A DNA stretch of 64,000 nt from the NCBI RefSeq assembly GCF_014698235.1, contig NZ_JACJSP010000010.1, forward strand, positions 86,587-150,586, written 5' to 3'. Shown here piece after piece: positions 51,914 through 62,936 of the stretch (positions within the stretch are counted from its first letter, which is position 1; every line of letters begins with the position of its first letter). The position numbers and the translations under genes were made by a program. Origin of the DNA: Limnothrix sp. FACHB-406. Its GTDB lineage: Bacteria > Cyanobacteriota > Cyanobacteriia > CACIAM-69d. The notes beneath the pieces are model-generated. The model worked only from the letters and a program-made list of their open reading frames with translations, did no database searches and had not been told where the DNA came from.

Positions 51914-54403
51914 ATGCCGAACGAATCTGCTGCGCCTCAGCCGGAACCCAAGCAGGACGAAAAAGCCCCCGATTCAAAGTCGGCCGCACCGGATGCGAAG
52001 GATAAAGACAACACCAAGGATGCCCAATCTGCCGAGCTAGCCACCGAGGATAAGGATGCTGAAGCCGCCGCCCAACATTGGGTAGTGCAGGCCATTGATG
52101 CTCTCGCAAAACACACCAAGAGTCTGGGCGGGAGTCTGGGTAGCGGTGGATTGGTCTTTTTTGTGTTGAGACAAGACTGGGCGTTGGCGGGACTCACCCT
52201 CCTGTTTTTGATCGTAACAACAGCATGGAAGGGCTACAGCAAAAGTGTTCTGAGTCGCGTCTCAGAACTGGCGGGGGCGAGGGGGCTAGCCCATGTGGAC
52301 ACCTTGGTGGGTTGGGCAAAAATCGCCAATCAAAACTTGACAGCAAGGATCAACTGGTGGCGATCAGGGTTTGAGACCAAATATCTGGAATGCCAGGGCT
52401 GGGCCTGTCTGCGTGATGACCCACTCGGGCTGGATCAGGTGGGTGATGGTGTGATTCGGCCATTGCTACAAGAGATTTTTGTGCCTTTGGAACTGACTAT
52501 CAATCCACAGGTTGGGGGCTATACCGAGCAGCGGAAACGGCTAAAGCAGCAGCTCAACAAGCAACAAAAGTCCCCTCATGAAAATTTAGGGATGCAAGAG
52601 GCTTGCATTCAATCAATTTGGGATTTGCTGAAACAAGTTCGGCGCGATCCGAGCTATCGCCAAATGTTGATTCGGGCCAAGGGTGGCTATGGCAAAACCA
52701 CACTGCTGAAGCATTTGACCTATGTTTACTGTCAAAAAAACCGCCAGGTTAATTACCAACGCCATCACGCCCCTAAGTTAATTCCTTTTCTGGTGATCTT
52801 GGCAAACAAAACCAATTGGCAGATGCTTGCTGATGAAAAAGCGCCAGACTTACCGGATTTTCTGACCAGGATTCATTTACCCAGCTTACCCAAGGGCAAA
52901 ACCTTAAAAGTTCCAACCAATTGGATTTTGGAACTTTTGGAAAAGGGCAAAGCGTTGGTGATGTTTGATGGATTTGATGAAGTACCGCTAGATTACCGTT
53001 TGGCCGTGAGCCAATGGATTAATCGGCAAATGCGCGAGTTTCCAGAATCGGTGATGATTGTCACCTCGCGTCCCACGGCTTGTTTGGAACATTACGATCA
53101 GCCTTTACCCAGTGCTTTGTTGTGGGTTCGGCAGTTTTCAGAACAGCAGCAAGCCAAATTTATTCGACAGTGGTACAGCTTTCAGGAAATCAAGGCGGTT
53201 GGTGGGCAAAAAACGCCCGATGTTGAGCAGCGAATTGAGGAGCGATCGCAGTCTTTGATCGACCAATTGCAAGCCAGACCTGAATTAGCCGACTTGGCTG
53301 GGAATCCGCTGCTGCTGAATATGATGTGTCGCCTTCATCTAGAGCATGGCGTGAATCAACCACTGCCCCAACGGCGTGTGAAGCTGTATGAGGATATTTG
53401 CGAGGTGCAAATTTCCAAACGTCCCAAAGGACGAGGGATTTCGCTGTGTTTGAAACCGGCGGGGCGCTTAGAGGTGCTGCAAATTCTGGCGCTGGCGATG
53501 ATGTTGCGGGCTAGGCCGGGGGATGACCAGGGCCACAAACAAATCACTGAGCATGATTTGTTGGATGTGATTGTGCAGCCGATTGGGGAGCGCGATCCAG
53601 AGGTTTCGGCGCGGGACTTTTTGCGGCAAATGGTGGAGGTGAGTGAACTGTTGGTGGAAACCCAAGAAAAGGGGATCTATGAGTTTTCGCACCTGAGTTT
53701 TCAGGAGTTTTTGGCGGCGAGTGAAATTGTGCGGCTGCGCCAAGAATCGATGTTGTATGACAAGTTCGCAATTCCTGCTTGGGAAGCCACGATTTTGCTC
53801 TATGGGGAGTTGGTGAATCCCTCGAATTTGATTCGGGAGGCGATGAAACAGCACCCAGACTTGGCTTATAAAATTTATCAAACCACGGCCAAGCGGTTGG
53901 ACTTGAGCAGTGCGGAGCGGGCGGAGCTGGAACGCCTGAAAAAAACCGTGGCCAGCTCGCGCTACGAAACCCTAGAAGCCCTGATGATTGCGGGCGACTG
54001 GGTGGGGGCCGACGACGAAACCTATCGGCTGATGATCACGACAGTGGGCAAGGAAGAGGGGCAATGGTTCACGAGTGAGGAGCTGTTGAACTTTCCTTGT
54101 GAGGAATTGTTGGCCATCGATAGCCTGTGGGTGAAACACAGCCAAGGTCAGTTTGGCTTCTCGGTGCAGAAGGAGATTTACGTGGCCTGTGGAGCCAAGC
54201 TGGATGACCAGTACTTGAGTGCTAAGATTTGGCAGGATTTTGGGACACAAGTGGGATGGCGAAAGAATGACGACTGGAAGAGGCGCGACGAACTGAAAAT
54301 GAATCCCCATCTCTCGCCTAGAGGAGAAATTCCTTTTCGGGGGAGTGGATTGGGCTTGGTCTCTTCTCTATTATCGAGACTTGTGAACTGTAGCAGGCCG
54401 TAG
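51914..54403 (+). CDS. membrane NACHT-type STAND ATPase with C-terminal GUN4 domain
   Basis: 829 residues from ATG 51914 (GTG 51911 in frame). A hydrophilic, Lys/Asp-rich N-terminus is followed by a hydrophobic hairpin (GSGGLVFFVLRQDWALAGLTLLFLIVTTAW, about 77-106). The NACHT domain has Walker A MLIRAKGGYGKTTLLKHL (about 255-263), Walker B LVMFDGFDEVPLDYR (348) and FSHLSFQEFLAASEI (591). Residues about 680-823 form a GUN4 domain: SSRYETLEALMIAGDWVGADDETY, NFPCEELLAIDSLWVKHSQGQFGFSVQKEIY and VGWRKNDDWKRRDEL. Free-standing GUN4 binds Mg-porphyrins. Here it is probably a sensor or effector module of a STAND signalling protein. Alone between phoH and mfd. Confidence 0.9.
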   Translation: MPNESAAPQPEPKQDEKAPDSKSAAPDAKDKDNTKDAQSAELATEDKDAEAAAQHWVVQAIDALAKHTKSLGGSLGSGGLVFFVLRQDWALAGLTLLFLIVTTAWKGYSKSVLSRVSELAGARGLAHVDTLVGWAKIANQNLTARINWWRSGFETKYLECQGWACLRDDPLGLDQVGDGVIRPLLQEIFVPLELTINPQVGGYTEQRKRLKQQLNKQQKSPHENLGMQEACIQSIWDLLKQVRRDPSYRQMLIRAKGGYGKTTLLKHLTYVYCQKNRQVNYQRHHAPKLIPFLVILANKTNWQMLADEKAPDLPDFLTRIHLPSLPKGKTLKVPTNWILELLEKGKALVMFDGFDEVPLDYRLAVSQWINRQMREFPESVMIVTSRPTACLEHYDQPLPSALLWVRQFSEQQQAKFIRQWYSFQEIKAVGGQKTPDVEQRIEERSQSLIDQLQARPELADLAGNPLLLNMMCRLHLEHGVNQPLPQRRVKLYEDICEVQISKRPKGRGISLCLKPAGRLEVLQILALAMMLRARPGDDQGHKQITEHDLLDVIVQPIGERDPEVSARDFLRQMVEVSELLVETQEKGIYEFSHLSFQEFLAASEIVRLRQESMLYDKFAIPAWEATILLYGELVNPSNLIREAMKQHPDLAYKIYQTTAKRLDLSSAERAELERLKKTVASSRYETLEALMIAGDWVGADDETYRLMITTVGKEEGQWFTSEELLNFPCEELLAIDSLWVKHSQGQFGFSVQKEIYVACGAKLDDQYLSAKIWQDFGTQVGWRKNDDWKRRDELKMNPHLSPRGEIPFRGSGLGLVSSLLSRLVNCSRP

Positions 54404-54460
54404 CCGTAGGGTGTGTAGGGCAACGGTTCGCGGATACCCATCATTGGGTTTGTGCCCTAC
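54404..54460. repeat. REP-like nested hairpin after CCGTAGGGTG
   Basis: GTAGGGCA (54415-54422) pairs with TGCCCTAC (54453-54460); an inner ACCCA/TGGGT stem (54436-54449) nests inside. It shares the leader CCGTAGGGTG with the hairpin at 22302. It lies right after the NACHT-GUN4 stop. The remaining intergenic bases to 54748 show no gene. Confidence 0.6.
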
Positions 54461-54748
54461 GCACCGCTGCCGTTGCCGCAGCCAAACCGACTCGTGATCC
54501 CGAGGGGCGATCGATGGTGCGTGGGAGACAAGCCAACCAAATCATCACCCCGAAAACTTTCTCCCACACATCCTACGGCTCCTGAGCGGTTTCGCACTCA
54601 AGCGGGCCCGATCGCCCGGTCGGTCAATGTACCCAACAACCTCCTAGAATCAGAAGGGCTGACTATTCACGCTAACGCTGCAAAAGCGCCACAATTTCCC
54701 TGTGGTGGGGATTCTGGCGCTCTGTTTAGGTTTTAAGGGGTCTGGATT

Positions 54749-57700
54749 ATGGCTTTCGCGTCGATCGTTCGTGCCTTGCAGCGGTCTCCCTTGACGGAGG
54801 AGTTTTTAGGACGGCTCGATCGCGATCGCCAGTTGATTTTTAGCGGCGCGGCCCAGTTGCCCAAGGCCTTCACGATTTCGGCGCTGGCCCAGGCGCGGGG
54901 GCGATCGCTGCTGGTGGTGACGGCGACGCTGGAGGAAGCCAGCCGCTGGGCTGCCCAAATGGAAGAGATGGGGTTTGGGGCGCTGCATTTTTATCCCACC
55001 TCGGAAGCCTCGCCCTACGAACCCTTTGACCCGGAGCAGGAAACCCTCTGGGGCCAGTTGCAGGTGTTGGCGGATTTGCGGGGGCGATCGCTCCACAGTG
55101 ACCCGAAGCCGATCGCGATCGTCACCACCGAACGCGCCCTGCAACCACACTTGCCCCCCGTGGCGGCCTTTGATCCCTACTGCATCAATCTGGAGCCGGG
55201 GGCCGAGTCGGATTTGGGCGATTTGGGGCGCAAGCTGGCGCGGCTGGGCTATGAGCGGGTTTCCTTGGTGGAAACGGAGGGCCAGTGGAGCCAGCGGGGC
55301 GACATTATCGATGTGTTCCCGGTGTCGTCGGAATTGCCGGTGCGGTTGGAGTGGTTTGGCGACGCTTTGGAGCGGATTCGGGAGTTTGACCCGGCCAATC
55401 AGCGATCGCTCGATCCGGTGGCGCGGGTGGTGCTGACTCCGACGGATTTTGGGCCGATCGTCCGGGCGGCCTTGGGTTGGGAGCCGGAACCCTTGGACGA
55501 ATCGGAGGCGGAAGCGGAGTTACGATCAGACGCGGAAGGGATGCGGCGGCTGTTGGGGCGGGCCTTTGAGCAACCGGCTTGCTTGCTGGATTATTTGCCC
55601 GAGGGGACGATCGTGGCGATCGATGAGATCGACCATTGCGGGGCCCATGCCGATCGCTGGGTGGAGCAGGTGGGTGAGCATTGGGCGATCGTCAATCAGC
55701 ACCCGGACAGCTTGCCCCACGGGGAACCCCTGCGACCGATTCATCGCACCTTTGGCGAGGTGTTGGCGGCGCTCGATCGGTTCGATCGCTTCTTTCTCAG
55801 TGAGCTGGCGACGGAGGTGGCCTCGCCCCTGATTGCCAACCCGCCCCGGCCGATTAATTTGGCTTCCCGACCCGTGCCGCCCACACCACACCAGTTCAGC
55901 AAGTTGGCGGACTTCATTCGCGGCGAGGTCGATCGCAAATTCGCCATTTGGCTGCTGTCGGCCCAGCCCAGCCGCTCCGTGGCCCTGCTGCAAGAGCACG
56001 ATTGTCCGGCGCAGTTTGTGCCCAGCCCGCGCGACTTCCAGGCGATCGATCGGCTCCAGGGCAACCACACCCCCGTGGCGGTCAAATATTCCGGCTTGGC
56101 GGAACTCGAAGGCTTTGTGCTGCCCACCTATCGGATCACGGTGCTGACCGATCGAGAGTTTTTTGGTCAGCACGCCTTGGCCACGCCCGGTTATGTGCGA
56201 AAACGTCGCCGCGCCACCTCTAAACAAGTCGATCCCAACAAGCTGGCTCCCGGCGATTATGTGGTGCATCGCAACCACGGGATTGGACGGTTTTTAAAGC
56301 TCGAAAAAATCGTTTTTGATAACCAAACCCGCGAATATTTGGTGTTGCAATACGCCGATGGATTATTGCGGGTGGCGGCGGATCAAGTGGGCAGCCTGTC
56401 GCGCTATCGTCGCACCCAAGATAGCCCGCCGGAATTGCACCGGATGACCGGGAAAACCTGGGAAAAAACGAAAGCGAAAGTCCGCAAAACGATCAAGAAA
56501 TTGGCGGTGGACTTGCTGCAATTGTATGCGGCGCGATCGGAACAGCGGGGCGTGGCCCTGCCGCCGGATATGCCTTGGCAACAGGAGCTAGAGGATTCAT
56601 TTCCCTACCAACCTACGCCGGATCAACTAAAGGCAACCCAGGACGTAAAACGGGATATGGAGAGCGATCGCCCCATGGATCGTTTGGTCTGTGGCGATGT
56701 GGGTTTTGGCAAAACGGAAGTGGCCGTGAGGGCGATTTTCAAGGCCGTCACCGCTGGCAGACAGTGCGCCCTGTTGGCTCCCACCACGATTTTGACCCAA
56801 CAGCATTACCACACTCTCAAGGAACGATTTGCGCCCTATCCGATTCAAATTGGGCTGATGAATCGGTTTCGATCGCCCCAGGAACGCAAGGAAATTCAAC
56901 GGCGCTTGGCCACCGGAGAATTGGACATTGTGGTGGGAACCCATGCCCTCTTGAGCAAATCAACTCAATTCAAAGATTTAGGTCTTTTAGTGGTTGATGA
57001 AGAGCAGCGATTTGGGGTGAATCAAAAGGAAAAAATCAAAGCCCTGAAAACCCAAGTGGATGTGTTGACCCTCAGCGCCACGCCGATTCCTCGAACACTC
57101 TATATGGCGCTCTCGGGCATTCGGGAAATGAGCTTGATTACGACTCCGCCGCCCAACCGCCGCCCGATTCAAACCCACTTGGCTCCCTACGACCCGGAAG
57201 CGGTGCGATCGGCCATTCGGCAAGAACTCGATCGGGGTGGGCAAATTTTCTACGTGGTGCCTCGGGTGGAAGGCATTGAAAAGGTGGCAACGCAATTGGT
57301 GGAATTGGTTCCCAGCCTGCGAATTGCGATCGCCCACGGGCAAATGGACGAGGGCGAATTGGAAGCCACCATGCTGTCATTTGGCAGTGGTGAAGCGGAT
57401 ATTTTGGTTTGTACCACGATTGTGGAATCGGGCTTGGATATTCCCCGCGTCAATACAATTTTGATTGAAGATGCGGAAAAATTCGGGCTATCTCAGCTCT
57501 ACCAATTGCGCGGCCGCGTCGGTCGAGCCGGGGTACAAGCCCACGCTTGGTTGTTCTATAACCGCCAAGGATTACTATCAGAAGCCGCCCGCAAACGACT
57601 GCGCGCAATTCAGGAATTTACCCAACTGGGATCGGGTTATCAACTGGCCATGCGCGATATGGAAATTCGCGGCGTGGGTAACTTGTTAGGAGCAGAACAA

Positions 57701-58264
57701 TCGGGACAAATGGAAGCGATCGGTTTCGATCTCTACATGGAAATGTTGCAAGAGGCGATCGATGAAATTCGCGGCCAAGAAATCCCGCAGGTGGATGACA
57801 CCCAAATCGATTTGCACCTAACAGCCTTTATCCCGAACGATTACATTCCAGACTTGGAACAGAAGATGAGCGCCTATCGATCGGTTGCCGCCGCCAGCAG
57901 CAAACGGGAACTCACGGAAATCGCCGCCGACTGGAGCGATCGCTACGGCCCGATTCCGCCCGCTTGCTTGCAACTGTTGCGGGTAATGGAACTGAAACAG
58001 ACCGCCAAGCAACTCGGCTTCTCTCGAATTCGGATCGAGAATAAACAGCACGTGATTCTAGAAACGCCGATGGAAGAACCGGCTTGGAAGCTGTTAGCGG
58101 AAAACCTGCCCGATCACCTGCGATCGCGCTTTGTCTATATGCCAAAAAAGGTGATGGTGCGCGGTTTGGGCGTGGTGAAACCAGAACAGCAACTGGACAA
58201 TTTGATCGATTGGCTAGGTCGAATGCAAGGTGCTTTACCAGAAGCCCCGCTAAAGGCTTCCTAG
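54749..58264 (+). CDS. mfd: transcription-repair coupling factor Mfd
   Basis: 1171 residues. Displaces stalled RNA polymerase and recruits UvrA/UvrB repair. The UvrB-like N-terminal domains have [20 protein letters not shown] and [25 protein letters not shown]. The polymerase-interacting CarD-like domain is [21 protein letters not shown]. The translocase has Walker [17 protein letters not shown] (near 648), DEEQ box [12 protein letters not shown] (near 748), [20 protein letters not shown] and [14 protein letters not shown]. The C-terminal TRCF domain is [19 protein letters not shown] onward. Length and domain order are standard. Confidence 0.97.
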   Translation: MAFASIVRALQRSPLTEEFLGRLDRDRQLIFSGAAQLPKAFTISALAQARGRSLLVVTATLEEASRWAAQMEEMGFGALHFYPTSEASPYEPFDPEQETLWGQLQVLADLRGRSLHSDPKPIAIVTTERALQPHLPPVAAFDPYCINLEPGAESDLGDLGRKLARLGYERVSLVETEGQWSQRGDIIDVFPVSSELPVRLEWFGDALERIREFDPANQRSLDPVARVVLTPTDFGPIVRAALGWEPEPLDESEAEAELRSDAEGMRRLLGRAFEQPACLLDYLPEGTIVAIDEIDHCGAHADRWVEQVGEHWAIVNQHPDSLPHGEPLRPIHRTFGEVLAALDRFDRFFLSELATEVASPLIANPPRPINLASRPVPPTPHQFSKLADFIRGEVDRKFAIWLLSAQPSRSVALLQEHDCPAQFVPSPRDFQAIDRLQGNHTPVAVKYSGLAELEGFVLPTYRITVLTDREFFGQHALATPGYVRKRRRATSKQVDPNKLAPGDYVVHRNHGIGRFLKLEKIVFDNQTREYLVLQYADGLLRVAADQVGSLSRYRRTQDSPPELHRMTGKTWEKTKAKVRKTIKKLAVDLLQLYAARSEQRGVALPPDMPWQQELEDSFPYQPTPDQLKATQDVKRDMESDRPMDRLVCGDVGFGKTEVAVRAIFKAVTAGRQCALLAPTTILTQQHYHTLKERFAPYPIQIGLMNRFRSPQERKEIQRRLATGELDIVVGTHALLSKSTQFKDLGLLVVDEEQRFGVNQKEKIKALKTQVDVLTLSATPIPRTLYMALSGIREMSLITTPPPNRRPIQTHLAPYDPEAVRSAIRQELDRGGQIFYVVPRVEGIEKVATQLVELVPSLRIAIAHGQMDEGELEATMLSFGSGEADILVCTTIVESGLDIPRVNTILIEDAEKFGLSQLYQLRGRVGRAGVQAHAWLFYNRQGLLSEAARKRLRAIQEFTQLGSGYQLAMRDMEIRGVGNLLGAEQSGQMEAIGFDLYMEMLQEAIDEIRGQEIPQVDDTQIDLHLTAFIPNDYIPDLEQKMSAYRSVAAASSKRELTEIAADWSDRYGPIPPACLQLLRVMELKQTAKQLGFSRIRIENKQHVILETPMEEPAWKLLAENLPDHLRSRFVYMPKKVMVRGLGVVKPEQQLDNLIDWLGRMQGALPEAPLKAS

Positions 58265-58285
58265 ACAAAATGGAGCTTCCGAGAC

Positions 58286-61200
58286 TTAGCAGCCCATCCA
58301 ATGACTGGATAGGGCTTCTGCTTGCTGCAAGACGGTTTGAATCGCAGCTTTTTCTAAATCTGGTGGGTAGCCGTGTCTTTTGAGAATGCGCTTAATGGCA
58401 GTTCGCAGGCGAGCACGGGCGCTTTCCCGATGGGCCCAATCGATCGTGATGTTTGACTTCAAACTGATCAAGAGTTCGTGGGCAATCACTTTCAGGCTGT
58501 CATTGCCCATCACTTCAACCGCGCTTTCATTCTCGGCCAGGGCATCATAAAAAGCGATTTCATCGGCAGATAAACCTTGCTCCTCACCCCGCTGCCGTGC
58601 GGCTTGGACATCCCGAGCCAAATTAATCATTTCCTGGATCACTTCAACGGCGCTGATCGCGTTGGTGTGATAGCGGGCGATCGCCTTTTCCAATCGCTCA
58701 GAAAATTTCTTTTCTTCGGTAATATTCGTGCGACTGCGAGAGTGGATTTCATCATTGAGCAATCGCTTGAGGGCTTCGAGGGCGAGATTCTTCTTGGGCA
58801 TTTGCTGAATCTCCAGCAAAAAATCATCGGAAAAAATCGAAAGATCCGGGGAAGACAGCCCAGCCGCCCTGAGGATATCGATCATTTCAGTGGAGGTAAT
58901 GGCCCGATCGATCATTTGCTGGACGGCAAATTCCCGGCCGGTCGTGGTTGGTTGAGCAGTTGCGGTTGATTGCACCAGCGCAGCGCGGATTGCTTGGAAG
59001 AAGCCCACTTCATCGCGAATTTGGCGGCCTTGATCGCTAGAACTGGCCAGGGCGAAGGCTTTGGATAAGGCTAAAACAACATCTTGATAGTGGCGGTGGG
59101 CGCGTTTTTGGGCGTTTTCATCGGTTTCTTGCTGGGCGGCTTGGTGCTGTTTTTCCAGAACCCATTCGATCGCCTCAGCCATCACCACCAGTCGTTCTTG
59201 AGCTGTACCTATCAAGCCGCGTTGGTAATCGAAACCGTGGAAAAGGGCGCACACAATATCGTACTTTTCCAGCATGACGGCGATCGCCTCGGCTTCGTCG
59301 ATGCCCGTGCGTTCTTGGTCTTGGGCGGAATAATCGCGGAGGGCTTCCTTCAGGCGTTGGGCAATGCCGATGTAGTCCACAACCAGGCCCGCAGGCTTAT
59401 CACGAAAAACCCGATTCACACGGGCGATCGCCTGCATCAAGCCATGGCCTTTCATGGGCTTGTCCACGTACATCGTGTGCAGGTCGGGGGCATCAAACCC
59501 GGTCAGCCACATATCCCGGACAATCACCAATTGCAGGGGATCTTCCGGGTCTTTTAGGCGTTTTGCCAGCAGATCGCGGCGGGCCTTGTTGCCAATGTGG
59601 GGTTGCCATTCCAGGGGATCAGTGGCAGAACCCGTCATCACGATTTTGATCCGGCCGGTGTTGTCATCCGGGCTGTGCCAGTCGGGACGGAGCGCGATGA
59701 TTTGGTCGTAGAGCTTGATGCAAATCGATCGACTCATACAGACAATCATGGCCTTGCCCGTCAAAGCTGCAACCCGATTTTCAAAGTGTTGAACTAGATC
59801 GGCGGCAACCAGTTTGAGGCGAGATTCTGCGCCGACTAGCGCTTGCACCGTTGCCCATTTTTGACTCAGTTTTACCCGCTCTGATTGTTCCTCGTCTTCC
59901 AAAAGTTCTTCGATCTCCGCATCAATTTGGGGTTTTTGATCTTCGGGGAGTTGAATGCGGGCGAGGCGGTTTTCGTAATAAATTGGCACGGTTGCGCCAT
60001 CTTCCACGGCGCGGCTGATGTCGTAGATGTCGATGTAGTTGCCAAAAACGGCGGGCGTGTTGACATCACTGGCCTCGATCGGTGTGCCCGTAAACCCAAT
60101 AAACGAGGCATTGGGCAGGGCATCGCGCAGATATTTAGCGAAGCCGTAGGCCATGTCGCCCGTGGTGCGATCGACCTTGGCGTTAAACCCGTATTGGCTG
60201 CGGTGGGCCTCGTCGGCAATCACGATGATGTTGCGCCGATCGCTCAACGTGGGATAGGTGGTTTCGCTTTTCGTGGGGGCGAATTTTTGGATTGTGGTGA
60301 AGACAACACCCCCGGCGGCTCGGTTCAGAATGGCTTGCAGGTCTTCGCGGCTGTCGGCCTGTTGGGGCGTTTGGCGAATCAGGTCGCGGCACATGGAAAA
60401 CGTGCCAAAGAGTTGATCGTCTAGGTCGTTGCGATCGGTGATCACAACGATCGTCGGATTTTGTAGGTCAGGATGGCGCACCAGTTGGCCAGCATAAAAT
60501 GCCATTAGGAAGCTTTTGCCGGAGCCTTGGGTATGCCAAATCACGCCGGCTTTTTGATCAGTTTGGATCGCAGAAACAGTGCGGGCGATCGCCTTGTGGA
60601 CGGCGTGGAACTGGTGATAGCCAGCGATGATTTTACGGATGCCGGAACCGGAGTCGCTAAAGACCGTGAAGTTTTGAATAAGGTCTAGGAAGCGTTGTTT
60701 TTCAAATACGCCCTCAATCAGCACGGCCATTTGGGGTTGACCTTTGGGCGCGATCGCTATTCCGTCGATCGTGGGCCAAGGTGCGAAGCGTTCTCGATCG
60801 GCCGTGAGGGAGCCGATGTGGGCAGTGAGGCCGTCGGTGGTGATGAGGGCGGCGTTGGTGCGGAAGAGGGCCGAAATTTCCGCTTTATAGGTTTGGAGTT
60901 GGTTGTGGGCGGCCGTGAGCGTGTCGGTGGAGCTGCCGGGTTTTTTAATTTCGATCACGGCGATCGGCAGACCATTAATGAAAACAACCACATCGGGGCG
61001 GCGTTTGTGGCCGTTTTCAATGACCGTAAATTGGTTGAGGACTAACCAATCGTTATTGTCGGGGTTGGCAAAGTCGATCGCATAGACTTTATCACCGCGA
61101 ATCGTGCCATCTTCGGCGTAAAACTCCACATCAATTCCTTCAACTAAGGCTTGATGGAGTCGCCGATTTTCTTCAATTAAATTGGGCTTTTCGGTGGCAA

Positions 61201-61423
61201 TGATTTTTTTAAATGCATCATCGCGGGCAGCGGCGGGAATTCTTGGGTTCAGGCGATCAAGGGCGGTTCGCAACCGTTGGCTCAGGATCGTATCGGCATA
61301 AGCTTCCCGTTCTGGCTGGGAGCCGTCGGGGTTAACCACAACATCCGCCCGGTAGCCATAGCCAAGGGTTTGGAATTGCTCAAGGAGGAGTTGTTCAACC
61401 TGGGCTTCGCTGAGGTAGGGCAT
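58286..61423 (-). CDS. hsdR: type I restriction enzyme, restriction (R) subunit
   Basis: 1045 residues. ATP-driven translocase and endonuclease of a type I system. N-terminal nuclease domain: [20 protein letters not shown] (D144, E158, K160), preceded by [12 protein letters not shown]. Motor domain: Walker [19 protein letters not shown] (298-304), [22 protein letters not shown] box [15 protein letters not shown] (404-407), [13 protein letters not shown] and [39 protein letters not shown] long helical C-terminus binds the methylase/specificity complex. Last gene of the leftward locus; hsdM must lie beyond 64 kb or be missing. It converges with mfd, only 21 bases apart. Confidence 0.96.
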   Translation of the reverse strand: MPYLSEAQVEQLLLEQFQTLGYGYRADVVVNPDGSQPEREAYADTILSQRLRTALDRLNPRIPAAARDDAFKKIIATEKPNLIEENRRLHQALVEGIDVEFYAEDGTIRGDKVYAIDFANPDNNDWLVLNQFTVIENGHKRRPDVVVFINGLPIAVIEIKKPGSSTDTLTAAHNQLQTYKAEISALFRTNAALITTDGLTAHIGSLTADRERFAPWPTIDGIAIAPKGQPQMAVLIEGVFEKQRFLDLIQNFTVFSDSGSGIRKIIAGYHQFHAVHKAIARTVSAIQTDQKAGVIWHTQGSGKSFLMAFYAGQLVRHPDLQNPTIVVITDRNDLDDQLFGTFSMCRDLIRQTPQQADSREDLQAILNRAAGGVVFTTIQKFAPTKSETTYPTLSDRRNIIVIADEAHRSQYGFNAKVDRTTGDMAYGFAKYLRDALPNASFIGFTGTPIEASDVNTPAVFGNYIDIYDISRAVEDGATVPIYYENRLARIQLPEDQKPQIDAEIEELLEDEEQSERVKLSQKWATVQALVGAESRLKLVAADLVQHFENRVAALTGKAMIVCMSRSICIKLYDQIIALRPDWHSPDDNTGRIKIVMTGSATDPLEWQPHIGNKARRDLLAKRLKDPEDPLQLVIVRDMWLTGFDAPDLHTMYVDKPMKGHGLMQAIARVNRVFRDKPAGLVVDYIGIAQRLKEALRDYSAQDQERTGIDEAEAIAVMLEKYDIVCALFHGFDYQRGLIGTAQERLVVMAEAIEWVLEKQHQAAQQETDENAQKRAHRHYQDVVLALSKAFALASSSDQGRQIRDEVGFFQAIRAALVQSTATAQPTTTGREFAVQQMIDRAITSTEMIDILRAAGLSSPDLSIFSDDFLLEIQQMPKKNLALEALKRLLNDEIHSRSRTNITEEKKFSERLEKAIARYHTNAISAVEVIQEMINLARDVQAARQRGEEQGLSADEIAFYDALAENESAVEVMGNDSLKVIAHELLISLKSNITIDWAHRESARARLRTAIKRILKRHGYPPDLEKAAIQTVLQQAEALSSHWMGC

Positions 61424-61468
61424 GGCGGGAGCTGCTGATTTTTGATCAAGGTTTCTGTTATCGGTTTT

Positions 61469-62065
61469 TCACTGAACTAACATCCATTTCAGAATACCCA
61501 GGACTTTTTGGACGGGCATGGCGGGATAGGTGGTCAAATCAACGGTGACGGTGTTGGCTTCTAGTTTGAGAAATTGCCAAAGTTTGCCGCTGGTGACTGA
61601 GCCATAAATCACTGAAATGGGCTGTTCCTGTTGTTGGTTATAAATTTGGGCGGCGACCATTTCGGCGACGCATTGGCCGAGGCCAGATTCCAACTCGCCG
61701 CGTTTGGCTTCCACGATCATTAGGACGGGTGCATCAATCGTTAATCGACTTTCTGATCGACTAAATAAAAAATCACAGAAGCCATTCAGACCCCGATCGC
61801 GATCGACATCAAATTCTTCACCCGAAAAGAGTTGTACATGTCGGTTAGCAAGTCTTCTGGCTTCGAGCAGGATGGGACTCACCAACATTTCAGACAGTGC
61901 TTTTTCGGTGCGGGCGGCCTGGGCGATCGGGAACCATTCAGCGAGAATGCTGGCCATTTCGGGCGAGGGTTCTGCGGGCGGCAAGGTTTCGCAGAAGGGA
62001 GCGTCTTTAACTTTGAGTTTAAATAGGTCTTTGACGGAGTTTAGGGTGAAGTTGTTGTAGGCCAT
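61469..62065 (-). CDS. PD-(D/E)XK-like protein of unknown function
   Basis: 198 residues: MAYNNFTLNSVKDLFKLKVK, then GLNGFCDFLFSRSES (D98) and DAPVLMIVEAKRGELESGLG (E119, K121), QCVAEMVAAQIYNQ and ISVIYGSVTSGKLWQFLKLE. Asp...Glu-X-Lys with the right spacing suggests a restriction-endonuclease-like fold. Similar proteins are frequent in cyanobacteria. It sits between a DUF1828 gene (15 bases away) and hsdR (45 bases away) on the same strand, so it may act with the R-M system or be a passenger. Confidence 0.7.
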   Translation of the reverse strand: MAYNNFTLNSVKDLFKLKVKDAPFCETLPPAEPSPEMASILAEWFPIAQAARTEKALSEMLVSPILLEARRLANRHVQLFSGEEFDVDRDRGLNGFCDFLFSRSESRLTIDAPVLMIVEAKRGELESGLGQCVAEMVAAQIYNQQQEQPISVIYGSVTSGKLWQFLKLEANTVTVDLTTYPAMPVQKVLGILKWMLVQ

Positions 62066-62080
62066 AGCGGTTCAAATAGA

Positions 62081-62839
62081 TCACGTTACCAATTGTTCAA
62101 TCAGTTCTTCTGGCTGAGATAGGTAGCAAATATTGGAAAATTCAGCAAGTTGGCTGAGATGGCTAGAACTCCACACATCTAAGCTGTCATCAAATAACGA
62201 AATGAAGTGTAATGGTTCTGTGGTGAGTTGCAATTGATTTAAGTCAACCCAAGCAGCCACAGCGTTATTCACTTTGCTATTGGCTGCGCCCCGATTGCCG
62301 GTGCTTAGAACTTTAATTAAGGCGCTGCGTCGTGGGTGTCTCGTTTGAAAGTCCATCGACCAAGAACGAGCCGATCGCCCCACTACCTTAATATCTCGTT
62401 CATAGGGAATTTGACGCTCTTCTAGAAGGTCGGCAAGATCATCATTTACCGTGCTGGCGAGTCGAGTTCGATTCAGCAACCACAAATTAGATGCAGCGAT
62501 CGCGCCTTGGGCGAGTCGAGTGATGGCTTCTGCTAGGTTATTTTGCACCCGAACTAACAGCATTCCATCGTATAATTCAACGCCGTAAGTCACTTGAATA
62601 TCTTGCAGAAACCATTCTTGCTTTTTGGATAGGGACTGCCGAAATGTTTGCAGATCTAGCCAGCGCAGGGTTTCGCCGAGGTCGGTTAAGGTTTGGGTTT
62701 CGGGCTTAAGAAATAAGTCGATTACGTCGCCGTCGGGATAAAGATAGGGAGTCCGAATCCGCACCAAGCCATTCACCTCGGAGCAGGTGTAGAGTTGCCC
62801 GATGGTGTCTGCGATCGATTGGCAGGGCGAGGTGGTCAT
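62081..62839 (-). CDS. DUF1828-domain protein
   Basis: 252 residues. The N-terminal half has the DUF1828 pattern: RIRTPYLYPDGDVIDLFLKP then TQTLTDLGETLRWLDLQ. The C-terminal half (ERDIKVVGRSARSWSMDFQT, LIKVLSTGNRGAANSKVNNA) looks like the DUF1829 partner, which is often seen as a separate domain after DUF1828. Biochemical role unknown; such proteins recur near type I R-M and other mobile defence genes. Located between hsdS and the PD-(D/E)XK-like gene, all leftward. Confidence 0.75.
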   Translation of the reverse strand: MTTSPCQSIADTIGQLYTCSEVNGLVRIRTPYLYPDGDVIDLFLKPETQTLTDLGETLRWLDLQTFRQSLSKKQEWFLQDIQVTYGVELYDGMLLVRVQNNLAEAITRLAQGAIAASNLWLLNRTRLASTVNDDLADLLEERQIPYERDIKVVGRSARSWSMDFQTRHPRRSALIKVLSTGNRGAANSKVNNAVAAWVDLNQLQLTTEPLHFISLFDDSLDVWSSSHLSQLAEFSNICYLSQPEELIEQLVT

Positions 62840-62936
62840 AGGAACAGGTTGAGTTGTGCGGCGGGGGGCGGTGTCATGATGCCATTATGGATGACTTTTG
62901 CTTCTTGGCAGAACTGCTGCCAATTCGGGTTCAGCA

